Shown: positions 1 to 15,010, counted from the first letter of the stretch. The stretch: DNA of 64,000 nucleotides from Epiperipatus broadwayi (GCA_028023455.1 JAQFVV010000228.1:1509591-1573590); one strand, 5' to 3'. Notes: a model not told the origin generated them from the sequence alone. Made by a program: numbers and translations.

Positions 1-3000
1 ATAATAATAATCTTCGATAAATAATTATCAATCTTATACACTGTTCAATATTATGGTAACTAACAACAATAATAATAACAATAAGTAATACAATTCTTAT
101 ATGTCTCAGGAGCCATTTTAAATAGAATGTGGCATAATCTAATACAATCTGAAATATGTGGCAATGAACAACATTAAAATTCTATGCAATAAATTGTGCA
201 ATTAATTAAAACCATAATAATAACATTAATGGGGAAAAAAATGTCTGGAATATATTATATTCTGAATCATTATGATTTCTTTAAGTAAATAATTATATCT
301 ATACTTGTGCAAATATTATGTTTATTTTGGTATCTGTCAATCATGTATTTGTGATGATGAATAAATCAACATAACACAAAGTTTTATAAAAACAAGTTTA
401 ACAAATTGTATTATCTTATACATTTAACAAAAACTATATACACTATTTACAATCGTCCTCAATAAAACCTAACAAATATAAAGTTAATTTAGATAAATTA
501 GGTTACATACTTCCACAATATAAAAAAAAAAAAAAAACACAATAAATGAACAAGTAAATAAGCCTTTACTTATGTACTATTTATGGCACATTTATTTCAA
601 ATATAATACAAATTTAAGACTACTATTATAGTTTAATAAACATCTATTAATCATACATAACTAGACCATATAGTTCATAAGTGTACATGAAAAATATAAA
701 ATATGAAATACTTAAATAATACTCATCTTTAAAATATGTTCAAATATTCTTACAATAAATAAATTAAACGTATCTACTATAATAGTGCTAGTGTTATTTT
801 AAATATTTTTTTCTTGGTTCATTCGATAAATAAAATTGACTTTAATAACATAATAATATTGGTGTTCTATATATTTTGATTGGTACTACTCTCTAAATAA
901 AAATCATTATATGTGTTTCATGCATGTTTAAAATATAAAATAGTATTCATAAAATACAAGCATTCATTCTATTTTGTGTTGTTCATTTTGGGTGTTTTAT
1001 TTTTTTAAAAATATGCATTAACACTTAAAATCAAAATATCAAAATTATTCAAAAATCTCATGAATAAGTTGTCATCTCTTTTATTTAAAAAAAAATAGCT
1101 TAATAAAAATATGAAAAATATCTATGATTCTTTATTATTCACTGTTAGCATATTTGACCCCAATACAAAAATAAGAAAAACCTATCTCATCTCCTTTCAA
1201 AATAACAATACTACAATCCAAAATTATTCATTATTTTCTTTCATAAAATACAATGCTATATGATGTAATAACTGTTGAAATTAAGATAGCGATACGATGC
1301 ATAGGTATAAAGAAATAACTAGAGTATGGACTCGATAGTATAAAATATATTGTATAATCTACATGGACACAGTGTAAATGAAAAGGTATAACATTTCTGT
1401 CTAATACCCTCAAATATAATAATAATGTCCAGGCTATTTATTTAGCACTCACTCAAACATTTTAAAATACAAAATATCAAGAAAAACACAGTCCATGAAA
1501 AGTATATACAAGACACAGGGCTACGTTATCTGTACTTGCATAAACTACTAAGATAACAATATAGGTTACTTTCCTATTTTCTCCATAGATCCTACATATA
1601 AGCATCCAAAGGTTTCTTTACATATTCCCAAAATCACTATCGATTAAAACTTTGCAATAGATTTAACAACCCACATCACAAAAATAACTAGCATTACTCC
1701 AAATAACAAACAAAATTCACATATGACTTTAACAATCTAAAACTACTACAAGAAAAGGTTTTATTCACTTTTAAAACTCAGCAATAAAAAAATACAAATG
1801 ATTTTGTTTTAAGATATTAAAATCAATATTCAAAATATTTCCAAAAGTAGAGTTCATCAATTAAAGAATCGTATAAAAATTATGAGTATCAATAAATTAT
1901 ATTACATTAGTAATATAAAATAAAATGTATGATATCTTTTTTTTTTAAAAAAAAAAAAATCATGGCTTATATTTTAGAATAATCAAGTTTTGTGTGTAAT
2001 TAACACACACACACACACACACACATGTTCATACGTCTTATGACAAAGCAATATAAAATATTCCAAACAATTCTAGAAAATAACAATAAAATATACATTA
2101 TATAAAATTAATAAATTTTATAAGATTTACCTAGTGACCCTACACTTGTCAGTCACTATTATAGATGTCTTCTAGTCCAATATTTAACATAAGAAAACAT
2201 ATTAATTAATAATAACAGTCATTCAGCATAACATTATCATACCTTTAAAATGTTTGTGAAAAACTTTAGTAAATATTAAAATATTCTTTAAAATATTAAT
2301 TTTGTTAGAATAAATAAAAATATTTAAAGTGTAATCTTTCCTACCCTAACACTAAAAAAACGTAATACAACAATTAGTATGTAAAATGATAATAAAATTA
2401 TAGTTACTAAACTCCAACTTTCTTCTCTTCATAAAGTTCAATTTTAAAGAGTTTCTTTCTTCCTTCCAATATTTCCATAGAAGTTCCCCGGTGCTGTTGC
2501 TAAGCGACCACTACCCTCTGACAGTTTTAAACACAGAGCTCTTTTTCCCTCCTGGTGTGGTTGCTCACAAATTTAAAAAAATGAAAATGAAGTCAACTTT
2601 TGAATCCAAAAATATTTAAAGAATTGGCTACTCATCATGTTATGAAAGTCTTTTAAAATACAGACCTGTCCGCAGCTTCCTCAGGATGACAAAAAAGGTT
2701 TTATAAGTAATCTCCGGAGTTTTCCCATTCATTTGACTATCAGCTTCAAATGCAAATTTATTGGCTATTATAAATCCATACAAATGTTTATGGAAAATAT
2801 GTATATTTATATATTCCATTTTAAGAATATTATCTCTTAATAATGCAGCTACAATCATTTATTACTTTATATTTTTAAATATTCCATGAATTAGTTCTTC
2901 AGTCATGATAATATTTATTTTTAATTATCCATTTTATTTTCCAACAAATAATTAAAAGTACAAAATTTTTTTATATTACAATAATTTACGGTATTTACGA

Positions 3001-6000
3001 CAAAAACTTGATAGTACAATTAATATCCATAATAATGTTTATCTTTTTCTTTCAATCATTTTTTTCAAGAAAGATTTGTAATAACTTTTAAATCAATATT
3101 TTTTTAAAGATTTACTGCAATTTTTTAAGATACAAAGTTACTAATACAAGCAAAACAATATACTTTTCTTATAAATTCAATATTAAATTCATTTTCGAAT
3201 TTTAAGAAATATTAATTTTTAAGACTTTTCCATATAATTCTTTGTTATCCAAATAAATTTTTTAAATATCTTTAAAATATAATGCATAAACATGCCAGTT
3301 CTTTGAGTACTATTTCCACATAACATTCTTGTAAATATCCAAAGTATTAAAAATAAATAATTATACAAATTCTTCCATAATACATTTAAAACTATACTTT
3401 CCTTTATCAGCTGTATTTGTGTCATTAATTCTTTTGAACACATTATCTCTGGTATTAAATCCAGTTTTACCATGAAGATGGCTTAAGCTTCAATAAAAAT
3501 AACTAGTAGAAAATTTATTAATTTAGAGACACATTATTACTTTGACTTAATAAATTGATAATCCTTCAAAAACTTTTCTTAAAAAATAATATTATTAAGA
3601 AGTAAACTAAGTAATACTGCAATGTTGATATATGATAATAATATTAATAATAAGATAATAAGTTAACAAGTTAATAAAAAGCAAGTAAGTAAGTAAGAGC
3701 ATCTACTTTTATACCAAATCTAATTTACCATCTGATTGGTTATTTAATCTTCAACTTATGATCTAATTTACATTCTTGTCAATTTTGTGTAATTAAAATT
3801 TAGAAATAAGAAGTTATGACTCATACTAAAATATTAAATACTATTACAATATTCAATTCTAGAAATAATCTACAATTCTATCCAAACAAATTAAACACTT
3901 TAAAATAACATTTTTAAAATAATACTTTACCAATTTATCTACTACTTAATTTTAATGTATTTGTTTTTAAAATTTAACTTTACTAATTACAGTAATTGTA
4001 AAGATAACTAATTAAATAATTTTCCTACTATTTATTTTCATGATACACAAATGTTTCAATTTTTTTTTAAACAATTCTAAAAGTAATTTTGAAATTTTCA
4101 TTTAGAAACCTTGCAAGCACAAAGTATGTGTGTTTGCTAGTCACATGACTTAAAAACCAAACAATATGTAGCAATTTTTCATATTCTCTGTCTGAAAACA
4201 GAAATATCTAAACATTTAATTACAAAATATTATATTATAAAAATAATAAAATATAATAATATAATTTGGAATAAATTTTGAAATTATTTAAACAGTAACA
4301 AATTAAATACATTTGTCTACCACAAAATATTATACTTTTAATAAATAATTTATAATACAAATATTACATTTAATTTTTATTTAAAATACATTAGCTTATT
4401 TAATTTTGAGTCATTATTTTAAAAATTAGCTTTTAGCACTTTGTTTAATAGGATTTTTACTATATTATTTTACAATCGCCAGTTTTCCCAACCATACAAA
4501 ATCATAATATTTAGCTTTTACTTTATTATTTTAGCATTTAAACATAACTTTTACTCATTTATAATTCTCAACTTTACTTTAACAAAGTTTTAAAAATCTT
4601 ATCAACATTATATAGCATTTATACTATTTAAGTTTCCCCGTAATTTAAACTTTTTTAAAAAATTGACTTAGTAAACCTATTTGGATCTAGTCAAAAGAGT
4701 ACAATATATACATTTTATTTTTTTGCTAAAACGTGTTTAAAGTAAAGTAAATAAATTGCATTTTTGTCAAATGTGTTTGTAGTCTTGAAAGCTTCATAAC
4801 TTCATTTGATATGGTGGAGATCGTAAAAGATGCAAAAGTCCATAAACTGATTAAAAAATACTAAAAATAATAAATTTAAAATAATTATGAATTAGTTTAT
4901 AATGTAGCTCTAAAATCAATAGTCATGTATAATTAAGAAGGTGACAAAAAAAATGCAAAATACTAACAAATATTAACTAATTACATTGCCCATCTTCCAT
5001 GGAGAATTTAAATATAATTATGCTCTGCAAGATTTAAAGCAATGGTAGAAAGACGAATTCAAGATCTAAAAATCTATGGATCACAGCTTTTTGGGCATGT
5101 GACAAACTATTTAATTAATTTTTTTTTTTTTTACATTCAAAAATCTTAAACCAATAATTTATTTTCTTTTTTTTTTTACATTTATTCTGGCAGTTTTCTA
5201 TTTATTATAATGTTTTTGCTTTAAATGAATTTAAATCATTCTTTCTAAGAAAATATTCATTTAAAAATTTATAATCTCTTATTTTCATTTTAGTAATTAA
5301 TATGATATGCTAACAAATAATGTGCATTAATATATAGATCTTTAATTATAAGAATTATCAATAGTGCAAAAAAAGAATTAATTTGATAATAAAAACGAAA
5401 ATAGTTTTATAATTAGAATTAAGGAGATATAAACACAAACATAAAACAAGCAGCATAAAACGTTAAGCGAAAATTATGGTAAACCCCATTCAATTTATAT
5501 ACTATAGAATCTAAATTTAAACAAAGATCAAATATATACAAAACTTATTTCACTATATTAACCACATCCTACAAAACCGGGTAAATTTTATTTTTACAAT
5601 TCTTGGGTAAATGTTTTTATAAAGTCAATTCTTCTCAGTTAATAAAGTTTCTCTTAAATAAAAATTGCTTTGTCTCACAATTCTTTCTGGTGTGAAAACG
5701 CAATATGGCACTATTCAGCAACAGACTTTCAAAGTTGCTAAACAATTAAAACCAACAAAGAAATGTCAGGGACTCAGTAAACTATTTTAATTTATTGTCA
5801 AAAGAAAAGCGTCAGTCAAGTCACTCCTTAGAAACATTAATTTGTTTGATATGTTGGATAAAAGAGAATAAAATAAACTTAATATTTATTATCAGTTTTA
5901 ATAGTAAATAATATATTTTCATTTCATGATTACGAATGTTCGTATCTCAGTAGACTTATTTATAAACATTCATAAAATTAAAAAGTGTTAAAGTATCCAC

Positions 6001-9000
6001 AGAGGGATAAGACTTTCATGTAGCTTTTAAAAGCTTAGTGGGCTAATACAGATTTAACCTGTCAATTTAGTAATAACTATAAATCTCTCATTTAATCTCA
6101 AACATTTAATAATCAGGTTAAAGGAGTGGGGGGAGGGTATAATTTAATAAAATTGTTTCTACTTTAAAATCTACTTCAATAAGAACAGAAATTAACATCA
6201 ATAAACTAATAATGTTTTGCCTTGAACATGGTTTTAAAAAAATAATTAATGGTGGAAATATGGTTAGCAGAGTTGTTTTTTAAAATAAAAATTGCGATTG
6301 TAATATAGAAAAAGATTTAAAAAGTGAAATGTTGAAGTTCAAAGATCTAGAATATTTTTTAACAGACTTGAAGTAGATCATTTCTGTAGCTGAAGATTTA
6401 TTTATAAATAAATAAAGACGAGATACAATTGGAGATGTATAGGAAAAAAAAAAGAAGAATAAAGCAGTTGAATAAGGACAGTTGATTCTGAACTGCTCAA
6501 AATTCATAGATGATAATTTAAAACTTTGATATTACTTCAAATTATTACATTATGTTCAGCAACACTATTTGTTTATTACCAATATATATAATATCGCAAA
6601 CTTTACCTTTACATTGTAAAATATTATGTGATTATATGTTGGGTGAAAATATTTCAAATTAACATATAAACAATTCGAAGGTCTCACAGAAATAATAATA
6701 TAATAAAAATAAAAATATAGTTCTATTTCCTGTTTTATTTATTATTTAACGGATTAAAGTGAAAGTAAACAATTTAAAAACTTTTTCTTTTATAATATTT
6801 ATAATCACAATGGTAACAATATACTAAACTGACAAAAATTGGAGGCAGCTAAAAAATAATAATAAAGAATATTTACCTTTTTTCCGAATAATAATAATAA
6901 AAAAAAACGGTCTAGAAAAAAGTATATAAATTTTATAAACTAAGAGCAAAACTCATTTCCAAGGTTCAGATATAATAATCATGCAAAATAAATGCAAAAA
7001 AGGGTTTGTGTAAAAGAAGAAAAACTACTACAGGTTATTACAACATCAATGCTACTTCTCATCTTAAAAAAAAAAAAAATTCCTCCCCTTCTTATCCCAA
7101 ATCTCTCTGGAAAAAAAGAGAAAGAAAAAAAATTATCCATAAAAGAACTAATGCTGCCTTCATTTTTTTACCCTTTCAGAGAAAATTACACCAAATATGT
7201 TCTTCACATAATTACCAAGATAATTTTTTTTTTAATAGTCATTATTATTGTTGTTATTCAGTTAGTGTTTGGAAAATTAATTTTTGCTAGTTAGGTTCAA
7301 TTAAAATAAGAATGTCATTCAAGAAGATTTCATAGAATTTGATTTACTGAGATATAACAACAATTTCAAATAGACAAAATGAACTTTGAAATTAAGTAAT
7401 AAAGGTGAAGTTAAATAATATAAAAATATAGGCAATTGGTTCACCATAATAAAGTTAACGGTAAACCAGAGTCTCGGCATCTGTGAGAAAACCACACTAT
7501 CACCAATGGCAAAAACTATATTAATATCATTTTTGTCTTTACACTTGGTGCAGCAATAGTCATTTGACAAACTCAGGTTTATTTATATGTTCTAGGAACA
7601 AACAGTCAGAAAGTGAATTTAATGATAATATTAAATGTAGTTGGATTAGTTGTAAGTTAAGTACCTGAAAAAATTCCCAAGGTACATCTGATTTAGGTTG
7701 GAATAAAATGTCTAGATATGTCACATTATGCCCTTCATTAATAAGAGATATTTTCTCAGGTGATATTGCTTGATATTCAATGTATTATTCATCCTCGATA
7801 AAATCTATCTTTAATTCTTTAAAACTATGCGAAAAAGAACCCATGTTCAAGACTTTTAAAAAACATGATTATGAAGAGGCTAGCTTAACTAATTGCTTTG
7901 TGATGAGATACAAATATATAAATATGATTTGGGCTAACAGATCCAACTTGCTACTCAGTTTTCACCCAGCACTGCACCTCAGCAGGGCACGATTGTGAAC
8001 CAAGGGACCCTATCGTCATTTGCGGAAAATGACATGACTTAAAAAAAGTGAAGGAGGCTTGATTCATTGCTAGGAACAATTATACCATCAACAGAAAAGA
8101 TATGTGCTACAATACATTAAAGAAATAGAATACATAAAGTCATTTGTATAAATTTGCATTGCACTTAACTCAACTTGTTTGTTACAACATGGCTATGACT
8201 ATGAGGGCTGTGTCCCTTGAAAGCACTCAGCCACATTTATAATTTAATTATTTATTTTATATTATTTTGATATATAAAGAATTTTGAAAATTCAGCTTTG
8301 TCTGTGTATGCATTGGTGCCAATAGAAGTTGTTCTGACATAATGGCAAATTGAATGTGAGGTCTCTACTAACATTTAAAAAAAGAAAAAACAAATCCACA
8401 TCTTCTACTAATTTGAAAAAAAATCCTGATAACACAGCATTTTTAAATTCAAAAGAAATTGACTTTAGTACATATATCAATCTAAATAACTATTAGAGGA
8501 AAGTATTTATTTTTTTAGAATTCAAGACACACAAAATTTCTTCTTTGAACATTTAACTAGTGAAAACAAACATTTTTTATTTGTTCACCAATGTTTGTAA
8601 AACATCTGTTTACTGTGAAAGATCAATCTGATATATCTAAAGCAGATAAGCATAAAAATGAGACAATATTTTTAAAAATATTTTCATTAAATTAATAATA
8701 TAAAAATACCTAAATAAAATATATATTTAAAAAAAGATATTTTTAAATGGAAAAAAACAGACACACACTTCTCCTTAATCAAAAATTTTCACTCCTCAAA
8801 CAAATATTTCATTCACTCTTAAATTTTTCTGACTACTAATTTAATAAAAAAATATATGTTAATAAAAAGTGAAATAAATAAAATTTTAAAAAATGTCTGG
8901 CACTGAAAGTAATGCAGCAAAAAAAAAAAAGTTTTTCTTTTCTTTAAACATTGGATTTCATGGTAGTCATATTGGATTTTTGGAAACCTTGATTCAATAA

Positions 9001-9470
9001 ACAATTTTTATGATAACTTCACTTTGCATTATGCAAATTAATTAGTGTATGTTATCAAAAAAATAATATGTCAACAAATGTAATAAAGCTGAAAAAATAT
9101 AGTCTTTCATATTTAAAATAGAAAAAAAAAAAGTCTAACACTTTTAAAAATTATTATTTTTATGTTTCTTCATAAATTCTAAATTATAATAAATAAATTT
9201 TTAAATTATACTTTTATTAACAGATTCATTACATTTCTTATAAAATTTCCAATAAAATGGTATAACATGACTTACCTAAAACAATTAATTCATTATTCAA
9301 AACATCAAAAAATAGAGACATTGATATATTGTTTTTCTTAAAAATCCTTACAAGTATTCTTTTCTTGTAGAAGTCTATGTATAATCAATGAAAAGGAAAG
9401 TAGTAAAGATAAATAAGTCTGAAATAATCTTAAATATTATCAAAATCATTTATCTTTTTCCCATGTATGT
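1..9470. other. AT-rich non-coding DNA, no gene recognised
   Basis: I see no recognisable gene or transposon protein here. Open frames are short and rich in Ile, Lys, Asn, Phe and Leu, as expected by chance at this A+T content. Two adjacent minus-strand frames (3473 to 3219 and 2858 to 2640) read somewhat more protein-like but match nothing I know. A short GC-richer patch lies at about 2480-2570. The rest is A/T homopolymers and simple repeats. It could be intergenic or part of a very long intron. Confidence 0.6.
2003..2025. repeat. (AC)n microsatellite
   Basis: An uninterrupted AC dinucleotide run of about 11 units, directly visible, preceded by a short TG-rich stretch. Confidence 0.95.
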
Positions 9471-9550
9471 GGTCATGTGGATCGATTGTATAAGATGGAG
9501 TGCATAGTTGTAGGGAGCTTGAAAGTCTGAGTTCAAGTCCTTCTAATATA
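9471..9550 (+). repeat. Possible tRNA-derived SINE head
   Basis: The segment ends with GAGTTCAAGTCC, which fits the Pol III B box (GGTTCRANYCC) and its flanking T-stem bases. The A-box region (around 9479-9495) is degenerate. It sits directly before the truncated 3' edge of an antisense RTE copy. A decayed tRNA gene is the alternative; without an A box the call is weak. Confidence 0.35.
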
Positions 9551-9555
9551 TATAC

Positions 9556-10310
9556 ATATATCTTTATATTTCACTGAGTGGTCTAAAATCTCTGTATTGA
9601 TCTAATGTTAAATATCCAAATATCAGGTTCATAAATAAGAAATGGTAAAATACATATAATAAAACACCATTATTAACACAAACATTATTTCAACAAAAAT
9701 ATTTCCATCTAAACACATTTGTAGTTATCAATTTATTATTATTCGTTATGTCCTTCTGAAAAAATTCAATTATCATTACTTGAGTCTTTTTAGCATTTTT
9801 AATCCTATTTTTTTAATTTTAACTGATAACTCTTGCAACATTTTCTGAAACTCTACAGCATTATTTGCAAAGATAGACATATCATCTACAGAATCTGAAT
9901 GACTAAAATAAGATTTATATATTTTCATTCCTTTAGCTTCCCATTTTAATCCCCAAAATACTAATACAAAACTGATGTTAAAAATTTTGAAGATAGGGAA
10001 TTACTCAGTTATCAATGACAATCTTATTAACATAATATAATTAATTATTGCTGCATTTTGACAAATATTATTCAGAATAAGATAATACCCTAAATCAACA
10101 TCTTGATGATCAAAAATTTATGACTGTGGAAATATCCTTTTTTATAATCTACAAATCCAAAGTATAATGGCAAATCAAGCTCACTATTTCTTTCCAAATT
10201 TAAATTCAATATGTGAATTTCATTCAATATGCTAAGATCATTAAAACTCACTTGTTCTTTTGATTGGTTTGAATACAAAATTTGATATAAATAAGGTGTA
10301 ATTATCTTCT
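9556..10310 (-). mobile_element. RTE-type LINE, copy B: RT fragment (dead)
   Basis: Read on the minus strand, this is the reverse transcriptase of an RTE-clade non-LTR retrotransposon, which copies its RNA at the genomic nick. From 10278 downward the frame includes LPLYFGFVDYKKGY (block with the first catalytic Asp), then LKWEAKGMKI (about 9930-9960). A degenerate F/YADD block follows, reading SVDDM with FANNAVEFQKML after it (about 9800-9900). The C-terminal LPFLIYEPDIW, equivalent to the family's LPVLTYG.ETW, is at about 9610-9640. Stops and frameshifts separate the blocks. The 3' end after this point is missing and the endonuclease is absent: the RT is joined almost directly to the leader repeat upstream. 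Related copies are at 16.9, 28.3, 30.4, 46.3 and 51.4 kb. Confidence 0.8.
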
Positions 10311-10393
10311 TAAAGATCTTGTATGAACTGATAAAAACTTGAGTCTGAAATCAGGGGATTCTCAGCATCTCCCATCTTATAAAGTCCATAGTC

Positions 10394-10737
10394 TGTCATA
10401 ATTGTAAATATTTATCAGAAAATAAAATCATTCATATACATTCTTTTGGCCTTCAAGAAAACAACAAATATTTCAGTTATAAACTATCAAGCAACTGAGA
10501 TTTTTGAACTTAAACTTAAAGATAAGTACACAATAAACTCACCAAGATGGCAGATGTGTGTTGTTAAGTAGCCTGTCTATGTTCATTTACTATATAAATA
10601 ATTACATAGTAATAATAGCTGCAATGACAAGAACATTTGGACATTAAAAAATTTGCCTTGCTTGGTTTCTTTAAGATCTCAAAAAAAAAATAATTAAAAA
10701 GTCATTTCAGCTAACAGCAAACTCCTTTCTACAGTCA
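10394..10737 (-). repeat. RTE-linked 5' leader repeat, copy B
   Basis: About 340 bp that aligns by eye with 18381-18746. Shared blocks include TCTGTCATAATTGTAAATAT, AATAATAGCTGCAATGA and AACAGCAAACTCCTTTCT, in the same order and orientation. Each copy lies immediately 5' (on the minus strand) of an antisense RTE coding remnant. I therefore infer that it is the untranslated leader of this RTE family, with the element 5' end near 10737. An independent repeat that happens to sit beside both copies is less likely. Confidence 0.7.
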
Positions 10738-10740
10738 ATT

Positions 10741-13700
10741 TCTATTATTAGGCAACACATTAATTCTAACATCTCTGGAGGTTAAAACACAGTAAATATT
10801 AAAAATTTTGCAAGGGTTAATATGTATAATAAAGAAAATGGAAGGTGAAGAATATAAAATCTCCATTCTCTCATTCCAAAATATTTAAGATTAGCCTATA
10901 TAATTGAATTTAGGTAAATCGAGACTTTCTTCACATTCAACAAAAACATTGATTTAATATCAGTATAATACATATGTAAATGATTGATTACCTTCTGTCT
11001 AAAATAAATTTGAAACTGCAGTATTAATCTATTATATTATTTAATCAATAATTATGTTATCTGTTCTTGTAGGGGTTTTTTAGATAAAAAAAAAAAAGAT
11101 TATTTTCATAATTTGATATTATTCTAAAGGCTTCATACAAGATAAGTTTTCAATAGTGGTATTTCAAATATCTTATTAAAATATAAACCATTTTGTTTAT
11201 TTAGGAAAACAAAAATATTTTGCTATGTTTTGGCACAATTTTTCAATTGTATTTTTGTAAAAGGATTGATTCATTTCCAACTTCAGTAAATAAATAAAAA
11301 AGTTTTTTACTAAACATATCTTTTCATGACTAAGTTTCATTAAATGAATGTTTAAAAACTGGTGTTCCATGCTATGCATATAAAACTGTTGCATGATAGA
11401 ATCTGGTGATGTGGTTTAAAGAATAACTGAATTGCAAAGTATTTTAAAACATTTGTATAATCTATTCTATATATAAAAGAATAGTGACACATGTAAAATT
11501 TGGTCAAAATTATCAGATAACAGAGATTAATGCTTACCTGATAAAACTATATCTGGTAAAAATTAGATCCTTTCTTATCAATCTCTGTGATATTTTGGAA
11601 TAACATTGCTGATTAAATTCATTGGTTATTATGATATAACCTGCATTACATTTGAATAGTTTATAAACAGATAGTGTAATGGAATTTTAGAATAAACACT
11701 TTTGAATGAATGATAAACATTATATATTTTAGTTTTCACTTTTATTAGGTAGCAGCATTTACAAGCAAAAAAATAGATCTTTTTAAGTCAGATGTCAAAC
11801 TGAAGACTTCCAATTTAACAAAATGGTGGCATTTGTTCATATTTTAATTATTAAACAGAAACAATTCTAAAGATAAGTTTTTAATTCAAAGTAGTTTTTG
11901 ATCATTTAAAAAATGCTTTTCATTTAATATATATTTATTTATATAATTACATGATATTTTAGAATGATTAGAAATTATAATGTGAGAAGAAAAAAAAGTT
12001 ACTTATTTTAGCTAACATAAAAGGTAAACTTTTTTTTATTTCCATAAATCAGTTTATGGCCCTTTTTTTTTTTTTTCATTTTTTTAGCTATAGTTAAAAT
12101 TAATTATTAAATACTTTTCTTTAAAAAGTTTTATTTTGATAAAAAATAAAAAACTTATTCAAACTGAAGGCCACATATAAGAAAAATTAACTCTTGCAAA
12201 GTTAGCCTTAATTTGTTTATCTTATTTTGGACAAGCAAGAGTTAAAATCATTTCAACATCATATATTGTATTTATTAGTTGTTCTTTTTTAATATTATAT
12301 ATATATAACATGATAATAATGCATCATAAAATAATTATAGTGAGATAGATAATAAATTCCTCATAGGAGCAAAATATAAAATAAATGTTACAAATGTTCA
12401 TAATCTGATAATTACTGAAAAATAAAAAGAATGACTAATAATAGTAATTTAAAAACCTCTGTTGTCAGATGTGCTAAGCCCAATTGTTAAATAATCTTCA
12501 ATACTAATTAGACTTTGAATATCATTTCTTCTTTAAAAATACTTGAATAAATATGTATTTAAAACTTTGTTGCTTTTAAAATCCTAGTTAATGTTAGATT
12601 AAAATATATAATATGAATTTATAATACTTGCACATTTGTTTTGTAATTTTTAATGTGTGTGTGTGCATTTTATGTTTGCAAGACATATGTATTTAAACTT
12701 GTATTTGCTATTAAACTTTATTAATGATAGACTTTACATAGATGACAAAGTACTATTTTATTTGAAACTTCTTATGATTCTTTGCCTTAATTTTACTTTT
12801 TAATAATACATAAATAAAAAGCATTGACAGCATTTATTTTATATTTTCATTGATAAGGGGTGTTGCTATGTTTCTTACTGCAACGTATTTGAAAACACCA
12901 CTATGTTATTAAATCAAAAATCCCTTTGTTAATTTTTAATTTCTCTTTTATTTCCTGTAAGTCACAGGTTTTTATCCTCTCTCAAATTATATCTTTTATT
13001 TATTTATTTTAATTTTAAATACTTTTTAATAATTCAGATCATATTGAAGCCTTCTTCTTATAATATATATGAATATTGTTGATATATATTATGTATAAAG
13101 TAAAATAAAACAATGAAAGAATACTTATTATCTACAAGAACTCAAATATTATTAACAAGTTTTTATATGATTTAAATTAATTTTTATCACTTTTTACATA
13201 AATGGGTTAATATAATGTCACAAATTAATATTTTCTAATTTTTGTTTAATTTAATAGTGTTATTATATAATTTTTGTTTTGTAATATTTATGTAAATATT
13301 TTGAAAAAAAAAAAAAAAAGCTGTACAATTAAGTGTATTAGTTTGAAAACCATTATAAATTTTTAACGAAAAAGGTTGATATATGATTTTCATTATTTGT
13401 ATATAACATTAAAAATATATATAAACATTCAAAAAGATCATTAAACAAATAAAATAATATAATAAAAGTGTTCATTAAAATAAGAAATTGAAAATCATAG
13501 CTTATATTTTTTCGTTGTTTTACTTAATTCGTTTCTAAAGTAAGTGTAGAAATAATATCTATTAAAATATGTATGAATCAAGAACATTAATGACATACAC
13601 ATATATGTGCATTATCGAAAATATTTATATATTATATGGATCTATAATACATTGGTAGCATATCCATCAGAGATACCTATAATATGGATCAAGTTCATGG

Positions 13701-13860
13701 ATAAAATTTAAAACTCTGCTTAAGTTCTAATCAGACAATCGTGACCAACTTAATTAACTATCCAATATGAGTTATTGAATGCCTATTTAGATTAAAATCT
13801 TAATAAGAATTATAATTTACACGGATTTTAATTTTTGATTAAAATACATTCACATGTTGC
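10741..13860. other. AT-rich non-coding DNA
   Basis: No gene, RNA or transposon protein recognised. Contains A/T homopolymers, a (TA)n patch near 12296 and a short (GT)n stretch near 12654. Confidence 0.6.
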
Positions 13861-15010
13861 CCCATCTCTGAGAATGCTAACTTCATAGCTCATATAAACT
13901 CCAGAATCATTTCTCAGCCGAGTAAAGGAGAAAATTTTAGTTTCGATCAATTGAATGAAACTGATAGATAATACGGAGACTGTCTCTGGGATGCTCCCAA
14001 GTCATATAACTTTTCAAGCAACTAACTATGCGATTATTATATGTGACATTGACTTTAGTATTTGAATAAAGCCTTTTAATTTTGCTAATAAATATTTTGA
14101 TAAAATATAAAACATTAAATAAAAAAGAGAATATTTTGTTGCCAAGAAGATCAAGAAAAGTAAATTCAAAATCAAGTGAACAATTAAGTGCAGAATAAAG
14201 GGGGGGGGGGGGCAAATTATTATATGATTTTCAGAGCAACTAATCACACGATAATTTATTTTTTTAAGTTAACGATGTTTTAATATTATTACTGATTATG
14301 TAAAATAAAATACACCTCCATTATTAATTTATCTATTTAATTTTAAAGAATGTCAAATCAATGTTTCACAACGCTAGTCAAAGAGTTATTTCGGTTAATT
14401 CAAATAAGAATGTAAGACATATGTTTTAACATACCCGAATCGAGATATAATTAAAAATTATATAGAGTTTAGCTTTCAATGTTTTGATTAATTAATTACA
14501 ATCACGAACTCATTTCTATTATTAAGTAAAATTTCACTTAAGAAGAAAATAAACATTCCGAAAGTTTTGAATTATTATTTTACCAGTTCTTTTCATACTC
14601 GTCTTAACAGAATAGAAATGAACTAGTGTTTGTTTAATTTCAAAGCGACTGAGCTAGAGAGTAAGTCTACAATCCTTGTATAGTAGATGACAATACGACA
14701 ATATTTGACAAATTGTCAACCTGTTCTTTCTTAAACTCTCACTAGAATCAGCTGTTATTTTTCCAAAGTAACTATGAATTGATCTTTAATTTCAATTTAA
14801 TGTTTTTCTTTAGAAATAAACAGTAGCTTTTTAAAGACTTTTTATAATTCATTTATATAAATTGTAAAATATCTTTAAAAGTTATAGCTTTTTAGCTCCA
14901 GATGAACACTAAAGATACTTTTCGGGAACAATTGTCCTTTGAAGAAAATGGGGAAAAAATCTTAGTTTGGTCCGATGAATGGAATTGCTACGCTTGGTCG
15001 ATCCTTTAAT
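13861..15010. other. Less AT-biased segment of unknown nature
   Basis: Base composition is visibly more balanced than in the flanks, for example 13861-14010 and 14900-15010. It contains an uninterrupted run of 13 G (14200-14212). Two similar 40-bp stretches about 210 bp apart (around 14004 and 14217) share the core AGCAACTAA. An ATG at 14902 opens a 35-residue frame ending at 15009 (MNTKDTFREQLSFEEN and on) with a protein-like composition, but I recognise no homologue or convincing splice site. It could be an unrecognised repeat, an exon or a promoter region. Confidence 0.3.

Noticed and set aside
6992-7294. Two overlapping plus-strand frames of about 95-100 codons
   Set aside because: They arise from A-, T- and C-rich low-complexity DNA, have no recognisable domain and are at the length expected by chance at this A+T content.
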